51,380 nt of DNA, taken from IMG/VR virus record IMGVR_UViG_3300049491_000624, positions 1-51,380 of that record; one strand, 5' to 3'. Positions 15,981 through 25,007 of the stretch are shown in pieces. Origin of the DNA: a virus. The notes under the pieces were generated by a model, which was not told where the DNA came from, did not search any database, and saw nothing but the letters and a program-made list of their open reading frames with translations. The translations under genes and the position numbers were made by a program. Each line of letters starts with the position of its first letter. Position 1 is the first letter of the stretch.

Positions 15981-18900
15981 TCATTTCCCTCGGGTTACGC
16001 GACGCATCTGCTTTGCAAACTGGTCCGAACTCTTCTTGAATGAATCTACCGCGGGCGTCTGCACGATAAAGGTTACGTTCTGCGTACCACCCCGCGTGCT
16101 TCCTTCTGGCGCTCCCGCAAAAGAACGCGGCTGTCCGCTCGTGGGCTGTACGAGGTCGGCCGTACCACTTCTTCCCGGCGTAGCATCCACGCCTAGCTTG
16201 CCGTTACCCTGCCGTTGGAGCAGCAAGGGGCCGGCGCTTGAATGAACAGCCGGGCCACGAGAAGAGTTGATCACGGGCATGATCGCTTCTGGTCCAGCTT
16301 CTCCCGCCACACCTAGCTTGCCTCCGCGTAGTGCGAACATAGCGGGCTTATCCAAGATACCTCCTCGTGCAAACTTCAGCACGCCGGCATTGTAGACAGC
16401 CCCGTTTGCGGCTCCTACGGCGCCCCCTACGACGGCCCCGCCAACCTTGAGGGCAGTACCCGCCGCGGCCTGCGACGAGAGGATGGCCGCGGCTTGTGTG
16501 GCGCCCAGCACCATGGCCTCGGCGGTGGCGATACCTCCGGCCGTTAGGGTAGCCGCGGCCGTGGTAGCCCCGGCGGTCATACCTGTAGCGCCCGCGACGG
16601 CTCTCGTGATCCCACTAGTCAAAAGATCTACCATCGGCTGTATCAAGATTTGCGTAAGCGCCGCGTCGGCAAGTGCTGCAAAGAAGTCAGCCGCGGCCTG
16701 CTCGGCAGTCTTGGCCCCGAGCACGACGGACTTGAACGCGTTACCAAGATCAGTGGAGATTGTATTCGCAAAGGTCCGTACCTTGTTGAGTACTTCTGCC
16801 TGCTCGGCAAGAAGTGCGGCGGCTTGCGTGGCTTGCCCGATCTTAGCCATAGACGCAGAATATTGATCCGCAGTGATTGCCCCGGCTTGCTGGAGGGCAA
16901 CGAGCTCTTTCTCTACGTCTTTCAGCGGTGCAATCAACTGCTGAGTTGCCGCACTGATACGACCTCCTGTTTCCGTACTCAGCAGCCCCGTGCGAAACAC
17001 CTCTCCTGCCTTCTGGGCGTTCTCTATAAACGCTTGCAGGCCCGAGCGGGCTTGCGCCAATCCATCCGCTGCAACCTTTAGCCGTACAATCTCGCCCACT
17101 TGAGCTTGGACGGAAGCTCGCTCTTTCTCAGCTTGAGCTACCGATATCTTGCCTAAGCGAACACGTTCCGTGATAAACGTGTTCGTGTTCTGGATCTGCG
17201 CAGCCAGCTCTTGTTGAGTCTGGATAGCGATCGATTCCCCGGGGGAAGCAAACACGAGGGACAAGGCATGGCCCGCGGCCGCGGCCTGCTCTGCAATGGA
17301 AGTGAAGGCCTCATCGGATTTCACACGGAGCGCCTCAAAGGCCTTAGCTGCCTGTACCCGCTTCAGAAGCATATCCACTTCGGCATTGACTTGATTCAAT
17401 GTATCGAGTTGCTTGTTGGTAAACAACTCGGAATCTTTTGGGATCTGAAAGATCTCCTTTACTAGTGCTCGCGTCTGCAATAGAAGATCTAGCCGTTCCT
17501 TCTCGTTGTCGTTTAGTCCGACGGCATCCTTCTCTTGCTTCAACGTCGCGATCAGTTCCTGCAAAGCTTCCTTGGCCTGCTTGACCTTGTTTGCCGCGTC
17601 CTCCGTGGAACGGGCCACGTCGGTTTTTACTTGCTCGGGCTTAGTTGCCCGGACAGCCCCCGGCCCACGCTTGCGCGGAGCCGCGTCTTCTATCTTCTGT
17701 AGCTCTTTGGCGCGCTCTTTGATATTCTTTACGGACTTATCAATCTCAGTGGAAAGGCTAGTCCCAAAGGCAGAGCCTACCTCGAACGCCGCCCCCACAA
17801 AGTCCCGAGTCAGGTCCGCTTGCATCTCCTTAGCGATACCCTCTGCATCGAACGCGATCTTGAAGGCTTCTCCAAACCGATCAAGAGAGTCGGCGAGACC
17901 TTTCCCGCTAGAGAAATCAAGTTCCTTGAATGCAAGGATCGTAGCAGCTAGCCCTTTCAACAGGGTCTGCACGCTTCTGTAGAACTGCACGAGGGGGCGT
18001 ACCATGGCATTGATAGCTGCCCTGACTGCGTCTTTGATGGACGCCCACGTTGTGGATGTATCTTCTTCTAATCGCTTGTTCTCCCCAACGGCCTCGTCCA
18101 CCGACTCCGTCCACAACGACGAGAAAGTATCCGCAGCGCTCTTCCAAGCGCTAGTCAGCGCTTCCGTCGTAGCGGCCCAAAGCTCGGTGATAACTCGCGT
18201 TACCTCTTCCCACGTGGCCTTCATGATATTGCCTACGCGCACCGACTCCCCGTCCACCGTGGTGAAAGTGTCCGCCAGCTCAAGTAGTGCAAACACCAAG
18301 ATAGCGATGAGAGACGCAATCGCTAGGATCGGGTTGGCCTTGAGTGTAGCGTTGAGTAAACGGAACGCTTGAGTTACGCTACCGATACTCTTTGCCAACT
18401 CTAGGACCTTACCGGCCGCCGCGATTGCGACGAACGCCATGAGGCCAATGGACGCGGCTTTGATAGCGTTAGCTAACGCGTTTGCCGTACTATCTGCTTT
18501 TGCGTTAGCGTCGGCGAGTCCCGCAAGGATGCTAATCGCATTAGCTAACGTGTTTAGTAGATCCTTCATTGATCCACCAAGCCCAGCGTCACTTGTCTGG
18601 ATAAACAAAGACTCCACCGCACTGGTCAAGTTGTTGAACGCACCCGATAGGGTGTCGCCCATAACCGTTGCAAGAGCTTCCGCCGCTCCTTTCCCATCCT
18701 CCAAAGCCTTGATGAACTTCTCCAGCTTCTCAGGGGACCCCGAAAGGATGCTTGCTGCGTTGAATCCTTCAGTGCCAAAGATCGCGGCTAAATCTTTTGA
18801 GCTAGCCCCGGCCTCGTCGATGGCACGTGCTACTTCAAGGAAAGAGCTCTTGGATATATCAAACGCGTCCTTCGTTTTCCCACTGCGCTTGGCAAGCTCC

Positions 18901-19694
18901 TCCAGGATGTCCGCTGCGCGCTTGCTTGGGTTCAGTAAGGCGGCCATAGACGAACGCAGAGCCGTCCCTGCTTGCGAACCTTCAAGCCCCGCGTCCTGTA
19001 GAACCGCGATTGCGGCTACGGTCTCTTCGAAGCTTTTTCCCGTCTGTTTTGATATAACTCCGGCTTGACTCAAGGCCTCGCTGAGCTGAGGCACCGACGT
19101 TTGCGCCGCATTGGCTGCGGTGGTTAGCACGTCCGTGACGCGCCCCGCGTTCGTGGCATCCAGCTCGAACTGCGCAAGCGCTTGCGTGGTCAACTTAGCC
19201 GCTTCAGCTAGACTGATCTCCGCAACGGTAGCAAGATTCAAAACCTTAGGAGTAGTCAACAAGATACTGTTGACGTCCTGTCCAGCTCGCGCGAGTTCCA
19301 ACTGCGCTTTTGCAGACTCCCCCGCGCTGAACACTGTAGCAGCCCCAAGCTCCTTGGCTTGCTGGCGCAAGTCGGCGAAGTCCTCTGCCGTCCCTTGGAT
19401 TGTCCCTCGAAGCGTTTGCGTAGCCTTGTCGAAATCAACGACTGCCTTGACACCAGCGCCCGCCGCAAACAAGGCAGCCGACGCCGCTGCAAAGGCCGCC
19501 GCTTGAGAGGCGGCAAACTTTAGCGAGCGACCTAGCACGCCGGCCTCGACGCCTAGCTTGTTGGCACTACTGATGAACTTCCCCGTCGTGTCGTGGGCTC
19601 TGCCCGCGGCGTCGATAAAGATGTTCAGATCCCCGGTCGCTTTTTTGACCGGTGCGCTATTTATGACGAGGTCGAGTTCCGCTAGATCGGCCAT
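15981..19694 (-). CDS. Tail tape measure protein
   Basis: 1237 residues; sets tail length and is ejected with DNA. The N-terminal third has the TP901-type pattern (helical, with SQAAAFAAASAALFAAGAG and later LEGSQAGTALRSSMAALLNP). Two hydrophobic segments lie near residues 410-470. A long coiled-coil region follows, and the C-terminus has the ARGGILDKPAMFALRGGKL...GEAGPEAIMP pattern seen in lambda-type tape measures. By the usual 1.5 angstrom per residue rule the tail would be near 185 nm. The start overlaps the end of the chaperone T frame by 38 bases. Confidence 0.93.
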   Translation of the reverse strand: MADLAELDLVINSAPVKKATGDLNIFIDAAGRAHDTTGKFISSANKLGVEAGVLGRSLKFAASQAAAFAAASAALFAAGAGVKAVVDFDKATQTLRGTIQGTAEDFADLRQQAKELGAATVFSAGESAKAQLELARAGQDVNSILLTTPKVLNLATVAEISLAEAAKLTTQALAQFELDATNAGRVTDVLTTAANAAQTSVPQLSEALSQAGVISKQTGKSFEETVAAIAVLQDAGLEGSQAGTALRSSMAALLNPSKRAADILEELAKRSGKTKDAFDISKSSFLEVARAIDEAGASSKDLAAIFGTEGFNAASILSGSPEKLEKFIKALEDGKGAAEALATVMGDTLSGAFNNLTSAVESLFIQTSDAGLGGSMKDLLNTLANAISILAGLADANAKADSTANALANAIKAASIGLMAFVAIAAAGKVLELAKSIGSVTQAFRLLNATLKANPILAIASLIAILVFALLELADTFTTVDGESVRVGNIMKATWEEVTRVITELWAATTEALTSAWKSAADTFSSLWTESVDEAVGENKRLEEDTSTTWASIKDAVRAAINAMVRPLVQFYRSVQTLLKGLAATILAFKELDFSSGKGLADSLDRFGEAFKIAFDAEGIAKEMQADLTRDFVGAAFEVGSAFGTSLSTEIDKSVKNIKERAKELQKIEDAAPRKRGPGAVRATKPEQVKTDVARSTEDAANKVKQAKEALQELIATLKQEKDAVGLNDNEKERLDLLLQTRALVKEIFQIPKDSELFTNKQLDTLNQVNAEVDMLLKRVQAAKAFEALRVKSDEAFTSIAEQAAAAGHALSLVFASPGESIAIQTQQELAAQIQNTNTFITERVRLGKISVAQAEKERASVQAQVGEIVRLKVAADGLAQARSGLQAFIENAQKAGEVFRTGLLSTETGGRISAATQQLIAPLKDVEKELVALQQAGAITADQYSASMAKIGQATQAAALLAEQAEVLNKVRTFANTISTDLGNAFKSVVLGAKTAEQAAADFFAALADAALTQILIQPMVDLLTSGITRAVAGATGMTAGATTAAATLTAGGIATAEAMVLGATQAAAILSSQAAAGTALKVGGAVVGGAVGAANGAVYNAGVLKFARGGILDKPAMFALRGGKLGVAGEAGPEAIMPVINSSRGPAVHSSAGPLLLQRQGNGKLGVDATPGRSGTADLVQPTSGQPRSFAGAPEGSTRGGTQNVTFIVQTPAVDSFKKSSDQFAKQMRRVTRGK

Positions 19695-20022
19695 TAGATT
19701 GATCCCGCTGCTTTCGAATCCAAGTAAGCCAGACTTGATCTAGCTCTTGAATGGCCTGAATCTCAAAGTGGGACAGCGACACGAAATGCAGATTGACCCA
19801 ACTGTCGATCTCCCTGTATTGGATCGGATGGTAGTCCCCATCCGAATGCGTGCGCGTGCGGGATAGGGCTAAGAATAAAGCCCAGATCCACTCTGTCCCT
19901 TCAGGTGGCTCTAGTATAGCAGCGGGAATCTCTTGCGTAGCCTTTAGCGTCTTGCGTGCTTGCGCGACGTGGGCCCCTTGCGACCCGGCGCCCGTTAGAT
20001 CCGTGTTCGTTTCAAAGAACAC
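19657..20022 (-). CDS. Tail chaperone T frame (made by -1 frameshift)
   Basis: 121 residues if begun at the GTG at 20022, but the frame is open upstream to the slippery site at 20064-20070, where it joins the G frame. The expected product is a G-T fusion spanning 20459 to 19657. The lambda G/GT pair chaperones tape measure and tube assembly, and the gene pair lies in the same place here. No Shine-Dalgarno precedes the GTG, in keeping with expression only by frameshifting. Confidence 0.75.
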   Translation of the reverse strand: MFFETNTDLTGAGSQGAHVAQARKTLKATQEIPAAILEPPEGTEWIWALFLALSRTRTHSDGDYHPIQYREIDSWVNLHFVSLSHFEIQAIQELDQVWLTWIRKQRDQSNGRSSGTRPRHK

Positions 20023-20036
20023 GCCGGCAAACTCGA

Positions 20037-20459
20037 TTAGTTGGTCAAGTCTCCGGCCAAGAAGTTTCCCCGCTGATGAATGAACTCGTCTACTTGATCA
20101 CGGATAAACCGGTAGCGTGTGTAGAGCGTGCGTGCGTTGGCCGCGTTGTAAGGGAACGGCGCGCCGTTCAATGTGAACCCCTGCCAGCCTTTTGTGCACG
20201 CAACGAGAAGATCAAGCTTATCCTTCTCAGCCGTGTCTCCTGTCACGATCTTACTTTTACGGGACGTAGCCCTCTCTGCAATGTCGGTGACTTGCTGCTT
20301 GTGCACGCGCACGTACTCCGGAGAGTCGCAGCACACGAGTGCGATAGTGACCGGCGCTTCTCCAGAAGGGGACTCCCACGTGAGCGGGTTTCCTTCTGGA
20401 TCCTCGACGGCCAACAGACTTTCGGAACTGGAGAGGGAATCGAACTTGGATAGGTCCAT
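20037..20459 (-). CDS. Tail assembly chaperone (G-like)
   Basis: 140 residues, between tail tube and tape measure, the normal place of lambda gpG. The sequence is mostly helical, with EYVRVHKQQV and a C-terminal IRDQVDEFIHQRGN. A slippery heptamer lies nine codons before the stop. A perfect 8-bp hairpin ends immediately before the ATG and no Shine-Dalgarno is visible, so translation may be held low relative to the tube protein. Confidence 0.8.
   Translation of the reverse strand: MDLSKFDSLSSSESLLAVEDPEGNPLTWESPSGEAPVTIALVCCDSPEYVRVHKQQVTDIAERATSRKSKIVTGDTAEKDKLDLLVACTKGWQGFTLNGAPFPYNAANARTLYTRYRFIRDQVDEFIHQRGNFLAGDLTN
20064..20070 (-). promoter_or_regulatory. -1 programmed frameshift site GGGAAAC
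   Basis: In the G frame it reads G GGA AAC, a canonical X-XXY-YYZ heptamer one base different from lambda's GGGAAAG. After slippage the -1 frame is open through to 19657. The stop of the G frame lies 27 bases downstream. Confidence 0.85.
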
Positions 20460-20479
20460 GGGCTGTCTCTTGACAGCCC
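20460..20479 (-). promoter_or_regulatory. Hairpin abutting the chaperone start codon
   Basis: GGGCTGTC and GACAGCCC form a perfect 8-bp stem with a 4-base loop. On the minus strand the stem ends directly against the ATG at 20459. It lies after the tail tube stop (20503) and lacks a T tail, so attenuation of translation or an RNA-end stabiliser is more likely than full termination. Confidence 0.6.
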
Positions 20480-20502
20480 GATCCTACCACTAGCTGCGCT
20501 TA

Positions 20503-21969
20503 CTAGAGCGAGTTCTCATCGCTGACGGCATTCGAGATTTGTATAGTCAACGAAGTCTGGACCGTAGTCCCGGCCCCGTTATTCACCGTGCCCGCAAGTG
20601 CCCGGAACGGCATCTCTTGGATCACGGCCCCTTCCGCCGGCGGGTCCATGGACGCGCCCATGTACTTGATACGAGGCATCGTTACGCAGATGAACCCCGT
20701 GGCTCCCGGAGACTCCATGTATGCGGACAGGGCGGTCTCAGTCTCGTTGAAGAATCGATCATACATGCCTCCGCCGGTAAACATAGCCGAGATCGTACCT
20801 TCGACAGAAGCACGAGCCTCAAAGACGTTAGGCGAGAACTTGCTGCCGACTACGCCTGCAAGGGATGCTTGATTGTCAAGCGTGAAGTCCAGAGACGTGA
20901 CTACGGCGTTCAGCTCTTGTGCCTCGTACATGTAGCCGTCGAATGCCGCGAAGAACTCCGTACCTGGCTCAACACTTGGATTCTCGGTCCCCATAGGGAC
21001 CGAAGCCATAGCTTCCCCGCGAGTACCCAAGATAGCGAACGCCCCGCCGACCGGATTCTCAGGAGCCAAGGTCATGGACATCGAGTTGAACACGCACTGA
21101 TGGAAGTACTGGTACTTCGCAATGTCCGCAAACGCACGCATCATGCTGAAGGTGCGCTTCATGGTACCGATATCAATCCGGCGTCCCGGAAAGGTGATCG
21201 TTCCTCCCGAGCCGGCAACCGCAATGTTGCCCGGATTGGCCAAGCGAATGACCGTCGCGCTCGTTACACTGATCACCAACCAGAACTTGTTGTTCGTGCT
21301 TGGTGTTGCGCCGGTCAACTTGAGTACGTCGCCGGGGCGAATACCGTCTGTGATCCAAGACCCCGAGGCCCGCGTCAACGTGCACAAGTTATCGGTAGTC
21401 ACTGGATCTGTCATGGTGAGCGTTCCCGTAGTGCCAATCACGGGAGTAGACCACTCGCTAAACATGGTGGCACGGATAGCAGTGTCCGTGGATACAAGTG
21501 CCAACTCGTATCCAAGATCTCCCGTGACTCGATTGAGTCCATGCCGAACGGAATGGTATTGCCGGTCTGGACTTACACGCTCAGACTCAAGCGTATCTCG
21601 TTCTAGGTTGATATTCCTAGACGTAAGGGCGAGTCCCTCCAAGGCGACGGCAACGGTAGCTCCCGAGGGCTCTGCAAGGATAAGCGCGTCCGGATCTGCA
21701 ATGGTGATCACGAGCGCCGTAACCGTCAGGATTCGCCAATAGTTGTTGGTCGCGGCGTTAGCAGAGCCCGTGATCTTGGACATCTGGTATTTCAGGTAAC
21801 CGTCCGTTACGAACGATCCACCGGACCGTGTAAGCGTGGCGATTCCTGCGCTCACCGTGATAGCTACGGCCGTGAACACGCCTAATCCTACAGGCGCCTC
21901 GCCGCACACGGCTTCTTCCACAACGGAAACGCCTACTCGAACTCCAGATGCGATGTCGATACATGCCAT
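20503..21969 (-). CDS. Major tail (tube) protein with repeated beta domain
   Basis: 488 residues, with a strong AAGGAGA ribosome-binding site. Place and length fit the tail tube protein. Two related inserts are visible: near 35-105 (ATLTRSGGSFVTDGYLKY...NNYWRILTVTALVITIADP) and near 185-270 (CTLTRASGSWITDGIRP...NNKFWLVISVTSATVIRLANP). They look like copies of one beta-sandwich module. Residues 275-480 carry the EPGTEF and GAxMDPPAEGAVIQEMPF segments usual in such tube proteins. A hairpin follows the stop. Confidence 0.8.
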   Translation of the reverse strand: MACIDIASGVRVGVSVVEEAVCGEAPVGLGVFTAVAITVSAGIATLTRSGGSFVTDGYLKYQMSKITGSANAATNNYWRILTVTALVITIADPDALILAEPSGATVAVALEGLALTSRNINLERDTLESERVSPDRQYHSVRHGLNRVTGDLGYELALVSTDTAIRATMFSEWSTPVIGTTGTLTMTDPVTTDNLCTLTRASGSWITDGIRPGDVLKLTGATPSTNNKFWLVISVTSATVIRLANPGNIAVAGSGGTITFPGRRIDIGTMKRTFSMMRAFADIAKYQYFHQCVFNSMSMTLAPENPVGGAFAILGTRGEAMASVPMGTENPSVEPGTEFFAAFDGYMYEAQELNAVVTSLDFTLDNQASLAGVVGSKFSPNVFEARASVEGTISAMFTGGGMYDRFFNETETALSAYMESPGATGFICVTMPRIKYMGASMDPPAEGAVIQEMPFRALAGTVNNGAGTTVQTSLTIQISNAVSDENSL

Positions 21970-21988
21970 GATCTTTTGTCTCTCCTTA

Positions 21989-22420
21989 TCATCCGAGGAG
22001 CGATGAGTACACGCGCCAACTGATGACCGTGGTGATAGTGTACCAGCTCTGCACGGCGCTAGTAGAGGGCGCTAGCCTTTCTGTCCGGAAGATCTGAACC
22101 GTACAACCCGGGCTGACTGGTAACCCAAGCCCGGGCTTGAACGCCGCCACGATTTCCGTGCTTACGGACTCTATGTCTTCCGTTCCTTGGCCTAGCGGAT
22201 ATACAAGCAGGATCCTATAGTTACCCACGGTTTCCGTAGTGTTGGATCCTGCTAGTCGTTCCGCAACTACGGAGTTGAACTCTCGTACCCAATCGTCGCC
22301 TTCTGGGCTAGGAGGCACGAAGGTTCGGTTCTCCCACTCTTGCAATGGGGGCAGGCTTGGAACATTAGTGATCAAGTTGTCGCGCAGGGCAAGTCGGATT
22401 GCAGCTATGTCGGCGGCCAT
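21989..22420 (-). CDS. Tail terminator-like protein
   Basis: 143 residues. Order (connector, closure, HK97 gp10-like, this gene, tube) and the pattern of an N-terminal helix followed by YRILLVYPLGQG and a C-terminal TTVISWRVYSS fit the lambda gpU/tail-completion fold that caps the tube. The start overlaps the stop of the upstream gene by one base. Family assignment is from position and pattern, not from a diagnostic motif. Confidence 0.65.
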   Translation of the reverse strand: MAADIAAIRLALRDNLITNVPSLPPLQEWENRTFVPPSPEGDDWVREFNSVVAERLAGSNTTETVGNYRILLVYPLGQGTEDIESVSTEIVAAFKPGLGLPVSPGCTVQIFRTERLAPSTSAVQSWYTITTVISWRVYSSLLG

Positions 22421-22845
22421 TATTTCCTCTTTGTCGATCTAATCGCTTTATCTAGTTGTGAGGTTAGCTCGGTGAACGTGTCGGCAAGCATATGGGAGTC
22501 CTCCTCAACAAAAGGAGCGTACTCCACCGAGTTGGATATGTGGATGCTATCCCCAATCTTTACGCTAGACATCTTGCTCAGCGCATCCCCTACCTGCTTG
22601 CCATCCGCAGGGGCCCCGGGGCTACCTCCTGGAGACTCCTCGGGGCTTACAGTGCTTGTGTCGGGGGAGTTGAGCCCTACACGCCACGACGCCCGCAAGC
22701 GTCCCGTGTCGACCGGCGTACGCCTTACCGTACCGTTGAGTGCATCCAAGGCAAGCTTGCGCATCACCGTGATCACGTCTAACTGCAAGTTCTCGGCGAA
22801 CTGTCGAATGTCCGCCTGAAAGCTTTTGCGTTTACTCTTAGCCAT
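22420..22845 (-). CDS. HK97 gp10-like neck protein
   Basis: 141 residues. The PVDTGRLRASWRV motif near residue 42 followed by a G/P-rich loop and NSVEYAPFVEE is characteristic of the HK97 gp10-type tail-completion family. It lies between head closure and tail terminator as expected. The basic N- and C-termini are typical. One base separates it from the gene upstream. Confidence 0.85.
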   Translation of the reverse strand: MAKSKRKSFQADIRQFAENLQLDVITVMRKLALDALNGTVRRTPVDTGRLRASWRVGLNSPDTSTVSPEESPGGSPGAPADGKQVGDALSKMSSVKIGDSIHISNSVEYAPFVEEDSHMLADTFTELTSQLDKAIRSTKRK

Positions 22846-22846
22846 G

Positions 22847-23233
22847 CTACCTTCGTAGTGCTAAGATCGTAGCAGCTTGCTGATCTCCGCTATTGATAGG
22901 CCGGACGTAGATAGCCCTGTATTTGATACCCGCGTGCGTGCAAAAGACCTGCTTCTCGTTAGCGGCCTGCACGTCTAGGCCTACGGCCTCAGCATCCGCA
23001 GCGGCTACAACGATCTTTAGATCGCTTCGTTGCAGAGCGCTATCCGTGGCCTCCTGCTCCGTGAACGAGTAGGGAGGGCTCGCCTTCACGGACTTGTTGA
23101 CCGTCGTGGGCACGGATACACCGGTCAAAGGGTTATACACCGAAGTCTTGATCTGGAATACCAACGGGGTATCCGTGAATAAGCCGATCAGTGTGCTTGC
23201 GACTTGCCGGAGCGGTGCGTCTAGGAGGCCCAT
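22847..23233 (-). CDS. Head closure protein
   Basis: 128 residues, beta-rich, in the position of head-closure (gp16/Hc1-like) proteins. No diagnostic motif is seen; the call rests on size and gene order. It has an AGGAGG ribosome-binding site, but this is buried in a perfect 9-bp hairpin with the start codon in the loop. Confidence 0.6.
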   Translation of the reverse strand: MGLLDAPLRQVASTLIGLFTDTPLVFQIKTSVYNPLTGVSVPTTVNKSVKASPPYSFTEQEATDSALQRSDLKIVVAAADAEAVGLDVQAANEKQVFCTHAGIKYRAIYVRPINSGDQQAATILALRR

Positions 23234-23242
23234 GCCTCCTAG
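23221..23242 (-). promoter_or_regulatory. Hairpin sequestering ribosome-binding site
   Basis: CTAGGAGGC and GCCTCCTAG form a perfect 9-bp stem with the loop ATGG on the minus strand. The AGGAGG is in the stem and the ATG of the head closure gene opens the loop. Confidence 0.6.
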
Positions 23243-23248
23243 TATGCA

Positions 23249-23986
23249 CTAGACCCGGACAAGGCGGGCCATACCCGTGCCACCCGCGGTCTTGGCAGTA
23301 CCAAAGCACGCAAGGATGTCTTGGATATACGTTGGAATCGTGTCCACAAGCATCGTCTTGTCCGCCTCGACTTCGATCTCAGCGACCTTAGCACTTTTGA
23401 TACCGAGGCCCAAGAGACTAGGAGTTGCGGAGGTGTCTCGCCCCGCAAGGCTGAACGCTAGCTCGGCCGTAGCCTGCTTGAGTTGCTTGGGGAATACGTT
23501 GCTCGGGAACGTATCTCCTTCGCAGTCCTCCGCACCCGTGCGAGGCCACGCGAGCGGCTGCGTCTCCGAGGACTCGTCCCCGTCCCACGTGACCTGCACG
23601 TCCAGCATGGACGTCGCCCACGCGAGCGCCTTCTCCTTCTCGCTAAGAGTGATCCGAATAAAAGGCGTTCCGCCGGCAACGTTGGCCATAAGTGCCGGAG
23701 CTATCAATGGCGCTGCGGGCGTGGTTACGTCCGTGATGGAGTACATCACTCCGGCTATGGACACCACATTCCCCACTTGGAATGTTCCGGTGCCTCCCGT
23801 GATGGGAATAGCGGACACGCCAGCGAGCAACGCCCCCGTGAGCTGCCAATCGTTAGCAGACGGAAGAGCGCCTAGGGCGTCCCACGCGGCAAGGAAGAGC
23901 CTCGTGCCTGCGATGAGCTCGGCCTCGATCAAAGAGATGTAACTGTTAGCTTCGAGAGAAGAAGGATCTGATATAAGAGCCATCAT
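23249..23986 (-). CDS. Head-tail connector (DnaT-like / gp6 type)
   Basis: About 245 residues. The outer parts have the pattern of the DnaT-like/connector family: an N-terminal SYISLIEAELI segment, and later QPLAWPRTGAED...PSNVFPKQLKQATAELAFSLA. Between them, residues 50-110, sits an inserted beta module (TGGTGTFQVGNVVSIAGVMYSI) similar to one in the capsid protein. Three adjacent start codons (GTG 23989, ATG 23986, ATG 23983) precede MALIS; ATG 23986 shares an A with the upstream stop. Confidence 0.75.
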   Translation of the reverse strand: MMALISDPSSLEANSYISLIEAELIAGTRLFLAAWDALGALPSANDWQLTGALLAGVSAIPITGGTGTFQVGNVVSIAGVMYSITDVTTPAAPLIAPALMANVAGGTPFIRITLSEKEKALAWATSMLDVQVTWDGDESSETQPLAWPRTGAEDCEGDTFPSNVFPKQLKQATAELAFSLAGRDTSATPSLLGLGIKSAKVAEIEVEADKTMLVDTIPTYIQDILACFGTAKTAGGTGMARLVRV

Positions 23987-24390
23987 CACTGCTTCCGAAT
24001 GGCCATGATCAACTCGATCACGTCATTCTTGTTATTGCACTTTGAGCGCTGGCGAGCGCTGGAGTTCTGCCACTCCGGCAGAAGGTGAAGTGCGTCGATA
24101 GACATGGTCAGCATGTCCTCCTTGGTGATCCTTGTAGACATGCCAGGATTTGCTACGGCCTCTGAGCGCTGTAGCGTGTCTTGGATTGGCTGACCATCAT
24201 CATCAAACTCTTGCTCCAGAGTCTCCTCCGGCAACTCCTCTTGCAACTCGTGCAAGTGCTTATTGTAGTCTTTGAGGGCGATGATCATTGGACGACCCGT
24301 TCGGATGTGCTTTACCTTCACGGTCGGAACAAGGGTTACCCCCTTGAGCTGAATCCAACGGTTCTGAATCATTTCTAGCTTGGAACTCAT
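23986..24390 (-). CDS. Hypothetical head-region protein
   Basis: 134 residues from the ATG at 24390, which overlaps the upstream stop by ATGA; the frame extends further but without support. The middle is acidic (ELPEETLEQEFDDD). The C-terminal 35 residues (LHLLPEWQ...KNDVIELIMAIRKQ) look like a small Rho-N/SAP-type helix-loop-helix seen at the ends of some phage head proteins. Function unknown. Confidence 0.7.
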   Translation of the reverse strand: MSSKLEMIQNRWIQLKGVTLVPTVKVKHIRTGRPMIIALKDYNKHLHELQEELPEETLEQEFDDDGQPIQDTLQRSEAVANPGMSTRITKEDMLTMSIDALHLLPEWQNSSARQRSKCNNKNDVIELIMAIRKQ

Positions 24391-25007
24391 GTTGCCTCTC
24401 CGGTCAAAAGCTTGTGGTGCTTCCCGAACAGTATGCGCATCTTGAAGAGGGATGCGCGTATCCGAGAGCGTATCTTTGCGGTAGTAGCGTCCGCACTCTT
24501 GAAGTGCACGCTCAAGTACCACAAGGCCTGCTCGGTCTTGCAGATCCGAGCTGTTCCTACAAGTAAGCCGTCCCCACAAAGATCTCGCATGATACAACCT
24601 TCGGGCATAGATCCAGTTTGACTCCACGTCCAAGCGCCCGTGGACACAACGGATAGAACTTCGCTGTAGTGACTATCAAGTAGAACTTGCTGCCAGAGGG
24701 AACGCACGGCAGGAAGTTCCCCTGTCCTGTACTCGAACACAACTGAACTTTTGATAACAGATCCTGGAGCAGGCAAGCCTCCGCCGTTCTCGCTTTTGAG
24801 AACAAGCACACGGGAAGCACCCACTTCCGCCGCAAGCGTTTGAGTCTCCTCCCACACCGCTGCGATGTCTAAGAAGCCTCTGTCCATCTTCCTGGACTTT
24901 CGTGATCTCCATAGCTCGCGTCCAAGGGCAATGAGTGCCGCGGCACCACCTCCCGTTCCGACGAACGCGACAAGGATCTGAATGATTGGATTGAGTTCTT
25001 CAGTCAT
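24387..25007 (-). CDS. Membrane-anchored GAF-like protein
   Basis: 206 residues from the ATG at 25007, which overlaps the adhesin gene by 8 bases. One N-terminal membrane segment (about 8-28) is followed by a basic stop-transfer stretch RKSRK. The rest has a GAF-like pattern (SRVLVLKSENGGG, VFEYRTGEL, CGDGLLVGTARI, WYLSVHF). A small-molecule sensor domain on a single anchor is unusual inside a head operon. A holin is unlikely because of the large soluble part. Confidence 0.6.
   Translation of the reverse strand: MTEELNPIIQILVAFVGTGGGAAALIALGRELWRSRKSRKMDRGFLDIAAVWEETQTLAAEVGASRVLVLKSENGGGLPAPGSVIKSSVVFEYRTGELPAVRSLWQQVLLDSHYSEVLSVVSTGAWTWSQTGSMPEGCIMRDLCGDGLLVGTARICKTEQALWYLSVHFKSADATTAKIRSRIRASLFKMRILFGKHHKLLTGEAT

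Noticed and set aside
20539-21606. 355-codon open frame opposite the tail tube gene
   Set aside because: Sits wholly over a well-supported gene, low-complexity R/H/S composition and no start signals; shadow frame.
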